A stretch of DNA of 64,000 nucleotides from Stentor roeselii (lineage: Eukaryota > Ciliophora > Heterotrichea > Heterotrichida > Stentoridae). How positions within the stretch are numbered: position 1 is the stretch's first letter; each line of letters opens with the position of its first letter. Of the stretch, positions 9,850 to 21,689 are shown piece after piece. Made by a program: the position numbers and the translations under genes. The notes under the pieces are model-generated. The model ran no database searches. It saw nothing but the letters and a program-made list of their open reading frames with translations, and was not told the origin of the DNA. The stretch spans positions 1 through 64,000 of the forward strand of contig RSEH01000099.1 of the NCBI GenBank assembly GCA_006503475.1, written 5' to 3'.

Positions 9850-12103
9850 TTATTACTCAGGATTATTTAAAATGATTTAGGTTGGAATAGAGGATGTTTT
9901 GAAAGATGAAAATCAGGAGGTTTGAAAGGTATTTTATTGGAATTGAAAAACAAGGGTTCTTGATGTGTCGGGATTTTTGGCGAGAAAATGATTTGATGGG
10001 AGACGTTACAGATCTAGGAGTATTTTAGTCATTTTTAGTGTTGTGGGGTTGGATTTGATTTGTGGTTGTTGATTTTGGACTTTTGGGTTATTTAGGGAAT
10101 AGTTGGATTTTAATTGTATGGATGATTCTGGATTTATTTTTGGAAGGATGGAAATATCTAGCTGGGTGCTTTTCAATTACTTTGCATGGCAGAGAGGGGA
10201 TTGGCTTGAGTTTTAAACTAAAAAGTACTGAAAAAAATTCATGATTTTTTTCTAGAATGGTATATGGGATCAAAATTTTAAAACTCAACAAATGCGAGTA
10301 CCCAGCGACTTTAGTTAAGAATTCATGTGTTTTTTAGGATTTATATGGGAGTAAGAAGCACTAGAGCAGGATTTATTGATAAATTGGACTTTTTTTACCA
10401 ACTAGAGTTGTTACTGATAGATTTATCTACTTAACATCCGAAATATCGAATAAAGTCAAATTTTAGAAAGAGATTTGAATATAATAGAGGATTTGGATTT
10501 GGTAATTGACAATTATTTGCCCTCACCAGAATTGCAAAAGTTCTTTCCCATTTTTATATTATTAGTTAAGTTTAATGCTTTTATCTGTTTATTTTTTAGC
10601 ATTATAAAGGGTCTAAGGACCTGGGAAATTTCAATACTCGAATCAGTAATAGTTAAACATTAGAAACCTATTAATTGATAATTATGAAAATTTGATAGTT
10701 AGACCTAGAAGCATATATAAAATGTAATTATGAGTTAATAATTTTATTAGAGTAAATGAGGATTCTGAGTAAAGATTTAAACACTTATAATGAATTTAGC
10801 TATAACTAGTAAGATATTATCCAGTATAAACATTTGAGAACATATATTTGATATTCGAATGGTCTTAGCATATATTTACTTGAGAGACTTTTTTATTAAA
10901 GATGATCTAAGGTGAAAATTTACTCTTACAAAATAGATAGCTGAAGTTTAATTCAGAAAATCACTAAAAGTATTAATTTAAACAGAATTTTTATTTCACC
11001 TTGATATTCTTAACTGAAAATATTTCATTCTTTATTTCCTTTTCAAACTCATGATGTAAAGGTCCATTATTAGCTTCTTGATAGGTTAGTGTTTGTTAAT
11101 TCGACCTTATATCATGAAGCAGAGCGTTAATCTTATTTTTACCAGCTTTAAACACATTTACAGATTCAGGCTTATATGAGTTGGTTGAAAAATAGAATAA
11201 AAAAATCATTTTGATTGTGAATTGCATGATATTTAAATTTTGTTTTCATTTCAGACTGAAATTATTGCTACACTAAAGGTTTAACGTTATATGCGCAGTA
11301 ACTTGGGCAATAATTATTCATATTTTCTGATATACATGAGTCAATTTACATCAATATGATAGAGAGAAAACTATTGATGTAAAATCCACTGGTATATTAT
11401 AAAGTCTTCTAAATATTTAAAATTTTGTCAATATTTAAAGATTTCAACTTCTATATCAAAGCATTCAGATTATTCCTCAGTTAAATTTGTAATTTTAAAA
11501 TTCTTTTGCTAAGTCGACTGCTGCTATCTACGCATAATGCTTTTTTTCGTATGAATATTCTTACATCCTTTGAATATTTTTAAAATAAGGTCTTTCTCCC
11601 TGGACATAATTGGAAAAAATTCATAAATATAAATACAAAAAACTCATTTGTTTATCATAATATCCAAGTGATAGTTCCTGCACCTTTCTGAAAAACCTTA
11701 GCTTTATAAGCTTTGAATTGAAATTAATTCATTGGTGATATTCATATGCTGAATTTCAAAATAGAAATAAAATACTTCTCTGCCATTCGAGCATATCTTC
11801 CATCAGAAATTCATCAATTTCACAATAAACTTAATTTTATGTTGAAGTTCCGAAATGAAAGTTAAAACACAGAATTTATCTAATCAAATTTTAAATATAT
11901 TCCTTCTAACATAACCCAGAATCAAGAATATAACCCACAAGATAAATTCTATATTTGCATTCATAAAGACTCTCAGAAAATCTAATTAACCTTATCTTAA
12001 TTAATTCTAGCGATTTTCAGACACTTAGCAAATATTATCAATCTTAAATCCATGATAAAAACTTCTAAGAAACTAATAAAGCATTACAATAACCAATAAA
12101 ATC
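9850..12103. other. Long AT-rich intergenic region
   Basis: This 2.25-kb gap is upstream of the 2437-residue protein gene and downstream of the next minus-strand gene. The first 350 bases are G+T-rich on the + strand (A+C-rich on the coding strand of the gene they precede), which may mark its promoter side. The rest is AT-rich with only short spurious ORFs (for example 10062-10244 and 10475-10663) that lack domain or codon character. No RNA gene or mobile element was recognised. Confidence 0.5.
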
Positions 12104-15100
12104 TTATTGAAAATTGATAGGACTTCTTTCAATATATTCTTCTAATTCAACCTCAAGTTTCGACTCTTCAGGACTATTTAAAACTTCAGGATGAACCTTA
12201 GCCGAAACATTAGTCGCATCTCTTTCTTTAAACCTGCAGCATCCCTTAAAAACCATAGCCAAAATTTTCAAGCTAAAAAAAAGACTAAGTAAAGTTTGCA
12301 TAGCAACACAAGTGACAGTAATTCCAATAAAAATGGAATCAACAACATTATTAGTCCTGTCTTCAATATCCTCCAAATAAAACCCAGAAATCAAAAGCAA
12401 AGCCAAGACCGAAACATCTCCAAAAACTTGAGAAACATTTAAAATTTTTTCCTTAAAAGGCTTGAAATAAAACACATAAGAAAGTTGAAAAAAAGAGAAA
12501 ATAATATTCACAAAAAGCTGCACTTTTGGAAGACTCGTTAAAAATAACTGAGTCAAAACAAACTGCATTCTCCTCATCGAGTAAATCGGGTAAAAACAAC
12601 ACCCTGCCAGTCCTTTTTCTACTTTAAACTCTTCAAACAAAGACCCGAACCTTTGAACAGTCTCTTGGTTAGTCATCCTCGCTTTTATCTTAACCAATAC
12701 AAAAATCGAAAACAAGGGAAAAAGTCCAAAAATCACAGAAAAAAAAGCAGCGATACAAAATTTCCTTGTCCTTGAGAGTTATTCTTTACTTGCTAAGTAA
12801 AAATCACTGATTTCAGCTGAATAAAAGAAAAAAGTCCAATTTCCAGCAAGTTTTCAATCCAAAACCGAAGAAAAACTGAATATTTGTAGTTTTTTAAGAG
12901 TTTCAAGCTTTTTTCCTTCAGTAACCGCAAGTGACTCGCGAGGAATAACAGAGGACAAAGTCCAAGATAAGCAAAAAGGACTAAAGCTGAGGATCCTGCA
13001 TTGATCCAGAAGACAGTCGAGTAAATTCCAGAGTTTTCTTCATGAACCGTTGGTGAAGCCGAAACTTCCTCATCAATAAGACCCTGGAAAACATTAGGCA
13101 ACAGAGAATAACCCTTCAAAGCCTGAATAAACTCTAAAAGTCTTCCAGAAAACTTAAGATTTGCAAGTGGCATGTAAACTATAATCTGTATCGTGTTTAA
13201 AAAAATCCAAAAAGCTGCAGGGTTACTGCAAGCAGAACTCACGAAACTTGAAGCGACTACAACTTGAACTGAATTTTTCACCATTTCTGAAAAACGTGAA
13301 AAGTTAGAAGGGTTTAAAGTCCCTTCGAAATAAGTCTTTCGCAACTCTGCACCTGTGATACTGAAAAACCTTCCTTTTAATAAAAGGTTAAAATTCGATG
13401 GTTTTTTGTAAAAACTTGGAAATATCTGGTTTAGAAGTTTTTTTTTCTTACTGATTTCAACAACTTTTAAATTAACTTCTCGAGTTTTCACCTTCAGGCT
13501 GATGTTTCGAGGACTTAAAACTGTTGAAAGAGGTTCACTGAATTCAAGTAAAATCGAGTTATTCGAAAGGACTTTTAAACTTGCATTAAAGTAAAAAGCT
13601 TCACAATGGTCTTTTAAAAGCTGAAAACCTGGAAGACATTCACATTTTTTCTCTTTTTTTTCGCTGTTTGACTTGCATTTCGAGCAGGTCAAGTCTTTTT
13701 CACAAACTTCACAAAGCTCTTCACAGCCAAGGCATTGACCTTCGACTTGATGAAATCCTTGAGGACAGTTAAAATTACAGCTAGTTTCATTTGAAGTCTC
13801 AGGACATTTAATGCAGGTGTCGCCGGAAGAAGGAAGAAAATACCCAGGAATACATGAACAGGACCCTGAAGATGAAAAAATCGAATTTTGTGAACATAAG
13901 TCGCAAGTTTCTTTACTGGAGCAGGATAAACATAAAATTCCGCAACTTTTGCAGGAAAATTTTGTGGATAATGATGTTTCGTTGAAAAAACCTGGAAGAC
14001 ATTCACAACCTGGAATTTTTTTGGATGGAATCGAATTGGATGATAGGCAAGTGTCGCAGAGTAAGGAAGATGAACAGGTTGAACAGTCCTCGTTACATGG
14101 AAGGCAGGTTAAAGTGGAATTTGATGAAAATTCGTAGTATATTGGAAGGCATTTGCAGTGTCCGGAGAGTAAGAATGAGTTTTGGGATGAGCAGGTTAGA
14201 CATTTGTTGGAGATTTCGCAGGTTTCACATGAAAGGCTGCATTTTGAGCAGTGGGATTCACCTGAGATGTTTGAAGGGTGGCCGAAATACCCTGCTTTAC
14301 ATGAGCATTTTCTATTAACTACTATGGCTTTTTCGTCAAAACAAGACAAGCATTCACTTTCAGTGCATTTTGAACATCCATCTGTGCAAGGTAAACACTG
14401 GAAAGTCTTTGAAGAGTCACCATATAGATAAAACCCTTCAGGACAAAGACATTTTCCATCAATAATTTGAGCTTTTTCATCTGAACAATTAAAACATTGA
14501 CTTTCAGTGCAATTCGAGCACCCATCTGTGCAAGGTAAACACTGGAAAGTCTTTGAAGAGCTATTCAGTGAATAAAACCCATCAGGACAAAGACATTTTC
14601 CATCAATAATTTGAGCTTTTTCATCTGAACAATTAAAACATTGACTTTCAGTGCAATTCGAGCACCCATCTGTGCAAGGTGAGCACTGAAAAGACTTTGA
14701 AGAGTTTCCGTTTAAATAAAACCCATCAGGACAAAGACATTTTCCATCAATAATTCGAGCTTTTTCATCTGAACAATTAAAACATTGACTTTCATTGCAA
14801 TTCGAGCAGCCATCTATGCAAGGTAAACACTGGAAAGTCTTTGAAGAGCTATTCACTGAATAAAACCCATCAGGACAAAGACATTTTCCATCAATAATTC
14901 GAGCTTTGTCATCAAAACAAGCCAAACATTGACTTTGATTGCATTTTGAGCACCCTTCCGTGCAAGGTAAACACTGAAAAGTCTTCCAAGAGCCATCCAC
15001 TAAATAAAACCCATCAAGACACAAGCATTTTCCCAAATTTAAATAACTAGGACTTGCACATTCAAGACATTCCAGCTGATTACAAGATAAGCAAGCACTT

Positions 15101-16110
15101 TGACAAGAAAAACAACCAGTCGTATTATTTCCCGAGACATTTCCAAAAAACCCTGAAGAACAAGTACAAGAGCCGTTTTCAACTATTCCCAAAGGATCAA
15201 TGCAAGAAGTACAAAATTCGCTTTGAAGGCAAGACCCGCACTGTTTAAGACAACATTTTCCCTCTCTTAAAGTAAAATTTCCATAACAAGCTGAATCATA
15301 GCAAGAACTTTCAGAATTGATGATATTATAAAAACAGTATTTTTCACAGGAGCAGGTATAAAAAAAATGACCTGAACAGTACTTGTTATTTCCACAGTCA
15401 TTCGAAAATGCATCTTTATTAGGGTCGATTTCAGTGGAAATACAAATTTCTCCATAAACCTGATCAAAAAACACTTCAGAGCAATCAACTGGACTTCCTA
15501 TTAACAAGTAACTTTCTGAAGTTTTAACAAAATCGCTTTTTCCAACAAAACTACTGGTAATTAAAAAGTACCATAAAAAGCCTTGAAAAGAGCGAATACT
15601 TGGCTGTCCTCCGATATGAATAAAAGAAAACCCGTCATTATACCCCAAGTGAACTTCAGACCCACAAGAACTTGACTTCAAATTGAAAAACTCACCGTCT
15701 CTTATTAAAATTATCAGAAGCCATTTCCTTTCTTCAAAGCAAGAACTGGAAGTTTCTTGATATGCTGAAGTTGTTGAAAGTCGTAATTCTTGAAATTTTT
15801 TCGAGATACTCAACTCTTCACTTGAATCGCCGCATTTAAATATTTGTCCATTATTTGAATTTCCCATCAGCCAAAAAATCGTTGAGAACTGAGAAGGAAG
15901 AGGAAAAAAAGGAACTGATACTCCGTGATTTGATCCTCTGAAGTAAAGGCCTCTGTCGGTGCTTGCTACTGGGTTGCCTACCTCAGAAATTCCGTCTCTT
16001 TCCGAACCGGAGAAGTCGAAAAAGAGTTTTCCGAAGTTGTAACCGAGTCGGTATTCGACAAAGTCCTCGGCGAGGAGAAAAGGAAGGATTAATGCGAGAA
16101 GGAGGCACAT
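12104..16110 (-). CDS. Large cysteine-rich (furin/EGF-like repeat) membrane protein with one intron and a frame break
   Basis: Exon 1 (12808-16110) encodes 1101 residues: signal peptide (MCLLLALILPFLLAE), a LamG/concanavalin-like N-terminal region (about 20-200), then furin-like cysteine repeats (about 270-800) including five nearly identical 48-residue units, a spacer, and hydrophobic segments. A 15-nt intron (12793-12807, GTGATTTTTACTTAG) joins it to downstream sequence ending at 12104, which supplies more membrane segments (IFGLFPLFSIFVL) and a charged tail. After splicing, the frame meets a TGA at 12735-12733, directly after an eight-A run on the + strand (12739-12746); a one-base change there would restore a continuous membrane segment. 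I treat both parts as one gene; the break may be an assembly homopolymer error or a real frameshift. Surface localisation is inferred. Confidence 0.75.
12793..12807 (-). other. 15-nt intron in the cysteine-rich membrane protein gene
   Basis: Coding-strand sequence GTGATTTTTACTTAG; phase 0, ends with an in-frame TAG. It has GT..AG ends and A at position 10, like the other introns of this window. Confidence 0.75.
14381..15100 (-). repeat. Five-unit 144-bp tandem repeat inside the cysteine-rich protein gene
   Basis: The string tctgtgcaag and its close variants recur at 14381, 14525, 14669, 14813 and 14957, exactly 144 bp apart. Each unit encodes 48 residues of the type CSNCTESQCFNCSDEKA plus IIDGKCLCPDGFY. 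The second, third and fourth units are nearly identical in DNA, pointing to recent duplication or gene conversion; flanking units outside the array are more divergent. Confidence 0.95.
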
Positions 16111-17416
16111 TTATTAAGGAATTAATTTTTTTTATTATGGAAAAGCTAGGATCTCAAGATTATTTAACCTTTTTTAGATGATTTGATGGATTTTAAAGAA
16201 AATTTTAGATTTTCATCGTTTTTAGTGAATGTTATTCATGATTGATGAATTTTAAGAATATTATAGGAAATGTTGGAATTTTGAAAATTTTTTTATTTTG
16301 GGAGAATTAAGGAAGTATCGATGAAGATTAAATTTGGACTTTTGAGATTTTTTGAGTTTAAACGAAATTTTGTAAGCTTTTCAAGGATTTATTATTAATT
16401 TATGGAAATAATAAACTCTCCAGCTAAAATTATTAAACTATTTGAAATTTTTTCATATTTAATGATTTTTAGTAAGGCATGATTGCTTTTGATTATCTCT
16501 AGATGAATATATCTGATAGTTTTGAAGGATTCTTTGATTTGAAAATAAAATAAGATTAAATTTTCACATTGTAATTATTGTGCAATAGAGCTTGAATCAA
16601 GTTTTTTAAAAATTTCTTTAAATTTTAAGAAAAATGAAATCGAGTTATTGAGGAACCTTGAAGAAAATGATGCTTTCCCGAGAGTTATTATATAATTAAG
16701 AGAAGATTAACAAGTTTAAATTCAATTTATTAAAAAACCAACTTCATGATTGCTATAATTTTAGAACTATAAACTTTTTAATGTCAATTAAAATTACACT
16801 GTATATTCTTCCATCAATTTCTCAATAGACTAGAGTAGATTTATGATATATATGTACAATGTGACAATAAATCATGAGATTAATGAGTTTAAACCAGTCA
16901 ACACATAATTAACAATTTCATCAAAAGTTTAAGAAAACAAAATATTCATTTAAGTAATTTATGAAATTTTACTATTTGACAAATAAAGACGATTTACTTT
17001 CACAACAAAATAATCATAATTAATTTATATCCTTAATCAAGTTTATGAATCCTATAATTCTATTTATCTTGACTTCCAAAGATCATATGAATCATTTAAG
17101 ATTTGAATAATGACTAAAATATCTTTTGTGCAGATATGAGAAAGACAAAAATTTCAAATTAAAAAGTAATACAGTAGAGACTCTTTAGAAGAAATAATGA
17201 GGATGATATCGATGATTAGTTGATGGAATGATATCTGGCTGATAGTTCCCACCACCATCTTCACTCTAAAAAATCCCAAATCATAATCCCAACCACTCCA
17301 CCATCCATCTAAAACACCTTATCCCCATTCCCAAAACCCTCCAAAAATCTTCAAAACTTCTCAAAAACCCCTAAAACCCACCCATTTAAAAAAAACCCTA
17401 TCACTTAAATTTCTAA
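16111..17416. other. Intergenic region between divergent genes, ending in an A+C-rich tract
   Basis: This 1.3-kb region separates two divergently transcribed genes. It is AT-rich throughout, with no convincing ORF. Its last 190 bases (17228-17416) change sharply to an A+C-rich strand with many CCC, CCAAAA and ACCC runs leading up to the START-like gene, a candidate promoter tract judged by position only. Confidence 0.5.
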
Positions 17417-18697
17417 ATGGCTGAAACTCACAATAAAACTTACATCCAACGTCTAGCCCTGAGCATAAACACTTTCTGGGAAGGCAACACCGAAAAGTCT
17501 CTTGAAATGGTTTCCCAGGCAGATATCGATTTAGAGTCCTCCGTGGGCAAACACATAAGTTTAAAACTTCAATCCTCTCTAGAGCCCTGGTTAAAACATT
17601 GGCGAGAAGTGATTCTTTCCTTCACCTCTCGTCCCTCTTTAAAAATCCCTCACATGCCATCCGAGTACATTCGTGAAATCTCTCCAAAAGACGACTCTCC
17701 TCTCGAAACATCTTTATCAGTCTCTGAAGTAGCTCGAGAGTCGATGTCAGAGGCGAAAATTCCTCGTTTAAGTGCAGGTTTCGAAGAAGAACACGAAATA
17801 ATCTACGAAGAAATCCTTGGAGGAGTCCCTACAGCAGAAGAGCGTCTATCTGAAGTGATTCAACAATACAAAGATGATCGATTCGGTGAAGCAATTGAGT
17901 TACTTTCTTCTCTCAAGCAAGAGTTCCAAAGAGACTTTTCGGAACACCCTTTAGTGCAAGAGATGGAAGCGGACTACAAAGAAATCCGAGAAGTCTTTGA
18001 CGCGATGAATGATAAACAGGGATGGAGTGTGGAAGACACAGGAAAGATTTCAGTTAAATACAAAAATGTTCCAGGGACTCCGACTTACACTCTTCTTAGC
18101 GAGGCGGTGATTGATGTACCGATATTTAACTTTATTACTTTGATGTACGAGGCTGACTTGTACCATACTTGGATACCTTTCTGTAAAAAGTCGAGTACTA
18201 TTGCGAAACTCTCGAGAACTAGAAAAATTGTTTCACAGGAATTTCATGTACCGCTTATTGCTACTAGACAGACTTGCTTACATGGATTTGGAGCTAATCT
18301 TCTTGCTACTCAAGGAATCATTGCGATTATTTCTAAGTCTTGTGACCAAGCAAGTCACTTTAAAGGGATTAAATTACCGGAAAGTACTAAAGGAAAAAGA
18401 GCCATTGTTAATTTGATGGGATGCATCGTCAGGCCTTTGTCTTTAGAGAAGATCCAAGCGACTATCATCACTAATTTCGACCCGAATATCAGCATCGTGC
18501 CTTATAAGTTCTTGAACTACTTCTCCAGGAAGATGGCAAAGGGCATGTTTAAGAAAATCATGAAAAAAGCTAGAAACTTTGAAGGTAGTGAGTATCAAAA
18601 ACGTATGAAAATGCCGGAAAATAGAGAATTTTATGAGTTTTTAGAAAAAACTCAAAATGAGTATCTCGGTTCTTTAGCTGGAAAGAATGTTAATTAA
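17417..18697 (+). CDS. START-like (SRPBCC fold) lipid-transfer domain protein
   Basis: The 426-residue protein has an acidic, helical N-terminal half with repeat-like segments (NTFWEGNTEKSLEM, then YKDDRFGEAIELLSSLKQ) and a C-terminal domain from about residue 195 that reads as a START/Bet v1-like fold: VPIFNFITLMYEADLYHTWI, then FHVPLIATRQTCLHGF, KRAIVNLMGCIVRP, and a long C-terminal helix region (KMAKGMFKKIMKKA). START domains bind lipids or sterols in a hydrophobic cavity. The pattern of core hydrophobics and the W of the first strand-helix junction fit; the ligand cannot be told. No membrane segment or signal peptide. The stop lies 11 bp from the stop of the convergent Integrator gene. 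Confidence 0.7.
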   Translation: MAETHNKTYIQRLALSINTFWEGNTEKSLEMVSQADIDLESSVGKHISLKLQSSLEPWLKHWREVILSFTSRPSLKIPHMPSEYIREISPKDDSPLETSLSVSEVARESMSEAKIPRLSAGFEEEHEIIYEEILGGVPTAEERLSEVIQQYKDDRFGEAIELLSSLKQEFQRDFSEHPLVQEMEADYKEIREVFDAMNDKQGWSVEDTGKISVKYKNVPGTPTYTLLSEAVIDVPIFNFITLMYEADLYHTWIPFCKKSSTIAKLSRTRKIVSQEFHVPLIATRQTCLHGFGANLLATQGIIAIISKSCDQASHFKGIKLPESTKGKRAIVNLMGCIVRPLSLEKIQATIITNFDPNISIVPYKFLNYFSRKMAKGMFKKIMKKARNFEGSEYQKRMKMPENREFYEFLEKTQNEYLGSLAGKNVN

Positions 18698-18708
18698 AGT
18701 TTAAACTA

Positions 18709-20802
18709 TTAACTAGACTTTTTTACGTATTGTTCACTGAAATTCAGAAGGTCGAGGAACTTTTCAAGGTAAATTTTTTTCACTTTTGAGATATTTCCAC
18801 TTTGATGTCTTTCTAGTGAGTCAACTAATTCAATCTAAATATTGATTACAAGTGAAGCCACTACTTCTTCCCTTCCTTTGTTCTGCTCGATGATGAACTC
18901 AAGCATGTCGATATCGACGATAAACTGAAAAAAGAACTTCTGTAACGGTAAACTACTGAGAATAGGTTTGCACTTTAAAAGTGAGTACTCAGGGTCTGCA
19001 AGTTGGTAAAGTAAAACACCTTCAAACAAGGCATTTTCCTTCATAATACTATAAACAAGGCGCTTGTAAAACTTAAGTCCCTCAACAGTGCGAGAAGCTC
19101 GAAGGTACTCCTTCAAAGCAGATCCGAATTTTTCCTCTAACAAGTAAAGATTTCCTAAAAAATAACAGTTAAAAGCGCCAGGTGATAATTTTTTACATCG
19201 ATCAATAGCGGAATTGGTAAGTTTCACAAGTTTTGAATAGTCATGAACTCCTGTTTTTCTAATAAAAAATTACATTTTATAGTCAATATCAGTTGGAATG
19301 TCGATGATGAACTCATGTTCAAAGATGATCAAATCATTGTACTATGTGGATCATACTGTGTACAACTGGTCAGCTTCTGTCTGTCTTTCTTTATGAATGT
19401 ATTTCAACACTCTCACTGCAGTGAACAACCATCTTGACAACTTCTTGCAAATACTTGCAACTTGAATATACTCTATCAACTTCTGCAAGGTTTTCAACTC
19501 ACATCTTTCAATCGATTCTAAAAAGTCAAGATAAACGTCACTTAAGAATTCACTGTTAAAAGGTTCTGAACTTTCATTTAAACGAATCACTTTTTGCATG
19601 AATTTCGCCAAATTTATCAATTCTTCTGGAATATGATGATAATCTTTCAGGTACTTCTCAAGATACTGCTTGAATGATAAGTGTTTCAAAGACAAAGCCA
19701 GTAACGGTGTCCATTCTTTTATCGTAGGGTATCCAAAAACATTAGAAATCTCTGAAAGTGTTTCAAAAAAAATATCAGAAACTGGGTCTTCAAAACAGGT
19801 GATCACTGATAACAGGTAAATACTATCAGGCCAGAAATGTAAATCATTTTCACCTGCCCTGCTGAGGATTTCTTCAAGTAACTTTCGAGAGGTCCCGCAA
19901 TGATTTTTACTTTCTCGAATTCCGATTTTTAAGATCTTTTTAGCTCTTAAGAACTGGTCACCTAAACCGTCTTGCACGAGTTTTAACTTGATCAAGTCGA
20001 GGTTTTGAGCAAGGACGTCTAAGTCGAGGTTTTCTTGAATCCTGAATGATTTTTACTCACTTTGGTCACGATGAACTCGTCTCTTTCCATCAAGTTCTTT
20101 ACTGAAGTGAAAAAGTTCTCTTGCATAAGACTCGTCTTGTTCAGTTTCCATCTTTTCCTGAGAAATCGCGAGGTACCCTCTTAACTTTTCAAGAGAAAGA
20201 ACACAAATCTTATCAGAAGGTCCAGTTTGCACGTAATTCGCAGGAAGAGTCTTGTAAAGTTCAGTAAAATGATAATCCGCTTCTGCATGTTTCTCTTCTA
20301 AAGACTTCCAAACTCCCAGTTCAAAGTTAATCTGTGGGTTAGAGTTTTTAAGTCGATATAAATGATGAACAGCTTCTAATTCCTCATCTCTATCAAGTTT
20401 CAACACCTCTCTTGCGAACTTGTGATGATTAATAAGAGTCCTAAGGACAAATCTGTAATAAAAAGGCTCAGCTCCTTTCTTTTGACCTTTTTTCGCGAGG
20501 TCTAATTTATAGTCTAGTGGAAGAGAGGCTTCTTCAAAGAGGTCCATCAAGTCTGGACTTGTCAGAAGGAAGAGGTCTGTGATGATCTCTTCAAGTTTTT
20601 GCAGTTTTCGCTTGTTGGGATTGAGAAGGCCGTTTGGATGTGTGTGGAACAAAGTGATTTGCAGTAGTTCACTCGGGTTGTCTTCCAGCTGATTGAGACT
20701 TACATGGTCTTTTCGGTAGGACTCGCTGATGAACTTCACCCATTGATAATACCTGTTTTCAGGCAGGTTTAATATTGCAAGTTTGTATCTTTCGTCCATC
20801 AT
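18709..20802 (-). CDS. INTS8: Integrator complex subunit 8-like protein, five exons
   Basis: Exons 20057-20802, 19357-20041, 19274-19341, 18850-19258 and 18709-18834 join through four 15-nt introns to give an uninterrupted 677-residue protein. INTS8 is a TPR-like scaffold subunit of Integrator, the nuclear complex that cleaves snRNA 3' ends and attenuates Pol II, and in animals recruits PP2A. The N terminus (RYYQWVKFISES) resembles the INTS8 start (WFEFLLEES). The C terminus aligns clearly: FGSALKEYLRA with YSAALHYYLQA, EYSLLKCKPILSSLP with the YKTAFKSLQEQN stretch, and FIVDIDMLEFI with YIWDVTILEYL. The start is the ATG-ATG at 20802 (an upstream TTG is not credible). Homology was judged by eye; a profile search would settle it. 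Confidence 0.75.
18835..18849 (-). other. 15-nt intron (INTS8-like gene, last intron)
   Basis: Coding strand GTAATCAATATTTAG. Removing it extends the C terminus by 41 residues, including ELVDSLERHQSG, consistent with the basic C-terminal helix of INTS8. Confidence 0.9.
19259..19273 (-). other. 15-nt intron (INTS8-like gene)
   Basis: Coding strand GTAATTTTTTATTAG; A at position 11. Splicing joins DIDYK to IKTGVHDYSKLVKL. Confidence 0.9.
19342..19356 (-). other. 15-nt intron (INTS8-like gene)
   Basis: Coding strand GTATGATCCACATAG; phase 0, A at position 10. Splicing joins EADQLYT to YNDLIIFEHEF. Confidence 0.9.
20042..20056 (-). other. 15-nt intron (INTS8-like gene, first intron)
   Basis: Coding strand GTAAAAATCATTCAG; removes an in-frame TAA and joins VHRDQSE to IQENLDLDVLAQNLDL. 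Confidence 0.9.
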
Positions 20803-20855
20803 TATGAGATAAAATATTTCTTTTCCAGTTATTTCTTTCAAAAGCTTATAAATAA

Positions 20856-21677
20856 ATGGACCAGGCTCAACTTTTATCTTTTTGTCAGAGTATCTTGAAA
20901 CCCGGGTGCTCGAAATTTATACCCACCTGGTTGCAAACGGCAACCAAAGATGAAATCAAAGGGCTTAAAGTTGTTCAGGCTATTGTCAAGCATAAAGGGC
21001 AAAAACGGTTTAAAACTCAGGAAAAAGTTGAAAGATATGATATTGACCAGGCCCGCAGTGATATTAGAAGAAGGACTATGACTTCTTTTTACACCTCGCA
21101 GTTTAGTTCAATGTCGCCTGACCGCCATCATGTCTCAGAAATTTTGAAATACAAGCGTTTGCCTGAACTGAACTACAGTCAAATCTTGCAACCTCAGGCC
21201 TTGCAATGCATTGAAAACTGGTTGAAACTCGATGATGACCCTTCATTTAAAGACCTTCTGATAACCTTCTTACAAGGTATGCATTCAGTATGCAAGATAA
21301 ACGAAAACTTGCCAGTTACAAGTAATCAAGAGACTTTTCATTGGTTTTCTAAAGACGAGAAAGAAAGAATGAACTTTCCAATAAGTGTGAAAAGTACTAC
21401 AAATAAATTCTTCTCGAAGGCGAAAAGTAGAAGTGTTGTAGCTGAACAAGTAAAGCCAGATATGAACCGTTCTTTCTATGAGCCGAAGTTTTACCAGGAC
21501 AGGATGGTCCGAAAGATGAGAGGCTCTGGGGACTTCATTAACTGGGTCTACGATCAAAACGCGTCGATGTACCAACAGTCTTTCGCCAGCAAGATCAATA
21601 AAATTCCGACGGAAAAAGCGAAACCTGCGAATTCTTCAACTGTTATCCGGGTACTTCCGAAAACTTCTTTAAACTAA
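20856..21677 (+). CDS. Conserved-looking protein of unknown function, 273 residues
   Basis: I do not recognise this protein. It is basic and soluble, with no membrane segment or signal peptide. A tryptophan/leucine-containing N terminus (SFCQSILKPGCSKFIPTWLQ) is followed by a basic stretch (KHKGQKRFKTQEKVERYD), an RRRTM motif, and aromatic-rich short segments (FYTSQFSSM, FYEPKFYQDRM, DFINWVYDQNASMYQQSF). The last pattern resembles structural axonemal or cytoskeletal proteins, but this is only an impression. The start ATG follows ttataaata. It shares a 53-bp divergent intergenic with the INTS8-like gene and lies 12 bp before the LYR gene. Confidence 0.7.
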   Translation: MDQAQLLSFCQSILKPGCSKFIPTWLQTATKDEIKGLKVVQAIVKHKGQKRFKTQEKVERYDIDQARSDIRRRTMTSFYTSQFSSMSPDRHHVSEILKYKRLPELNYSQILQPQALQCIENWLKLDDDPSFKDLLITFLQGMHSVCKINENLPVTSNQETFHWFSKDEKERMNFPISVKSTTNKFFSKAKSRSVVAEQVKPDMNRSFYEPKFYQDRMVRKMRGSGDFINWVYDQNASMYQQSFASKINKIPTEKAKPANSSTVIRVLPKTSLN

Positions 21678-21689
21678 GTATTCATAAAA

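Noticed and set aside
14381-15100. CRISPR-like regular repeat
   Set aside because: The 144-bp period is an exact multiple of three and encodes cysteine-rich protein repeats; there are no spacers.
20803-20841. Upstream extension of the INTS8-like protein to 20841
   Set aside because: It would start with TTG; the ATG-ATG at 20802 fits the family N terminus.
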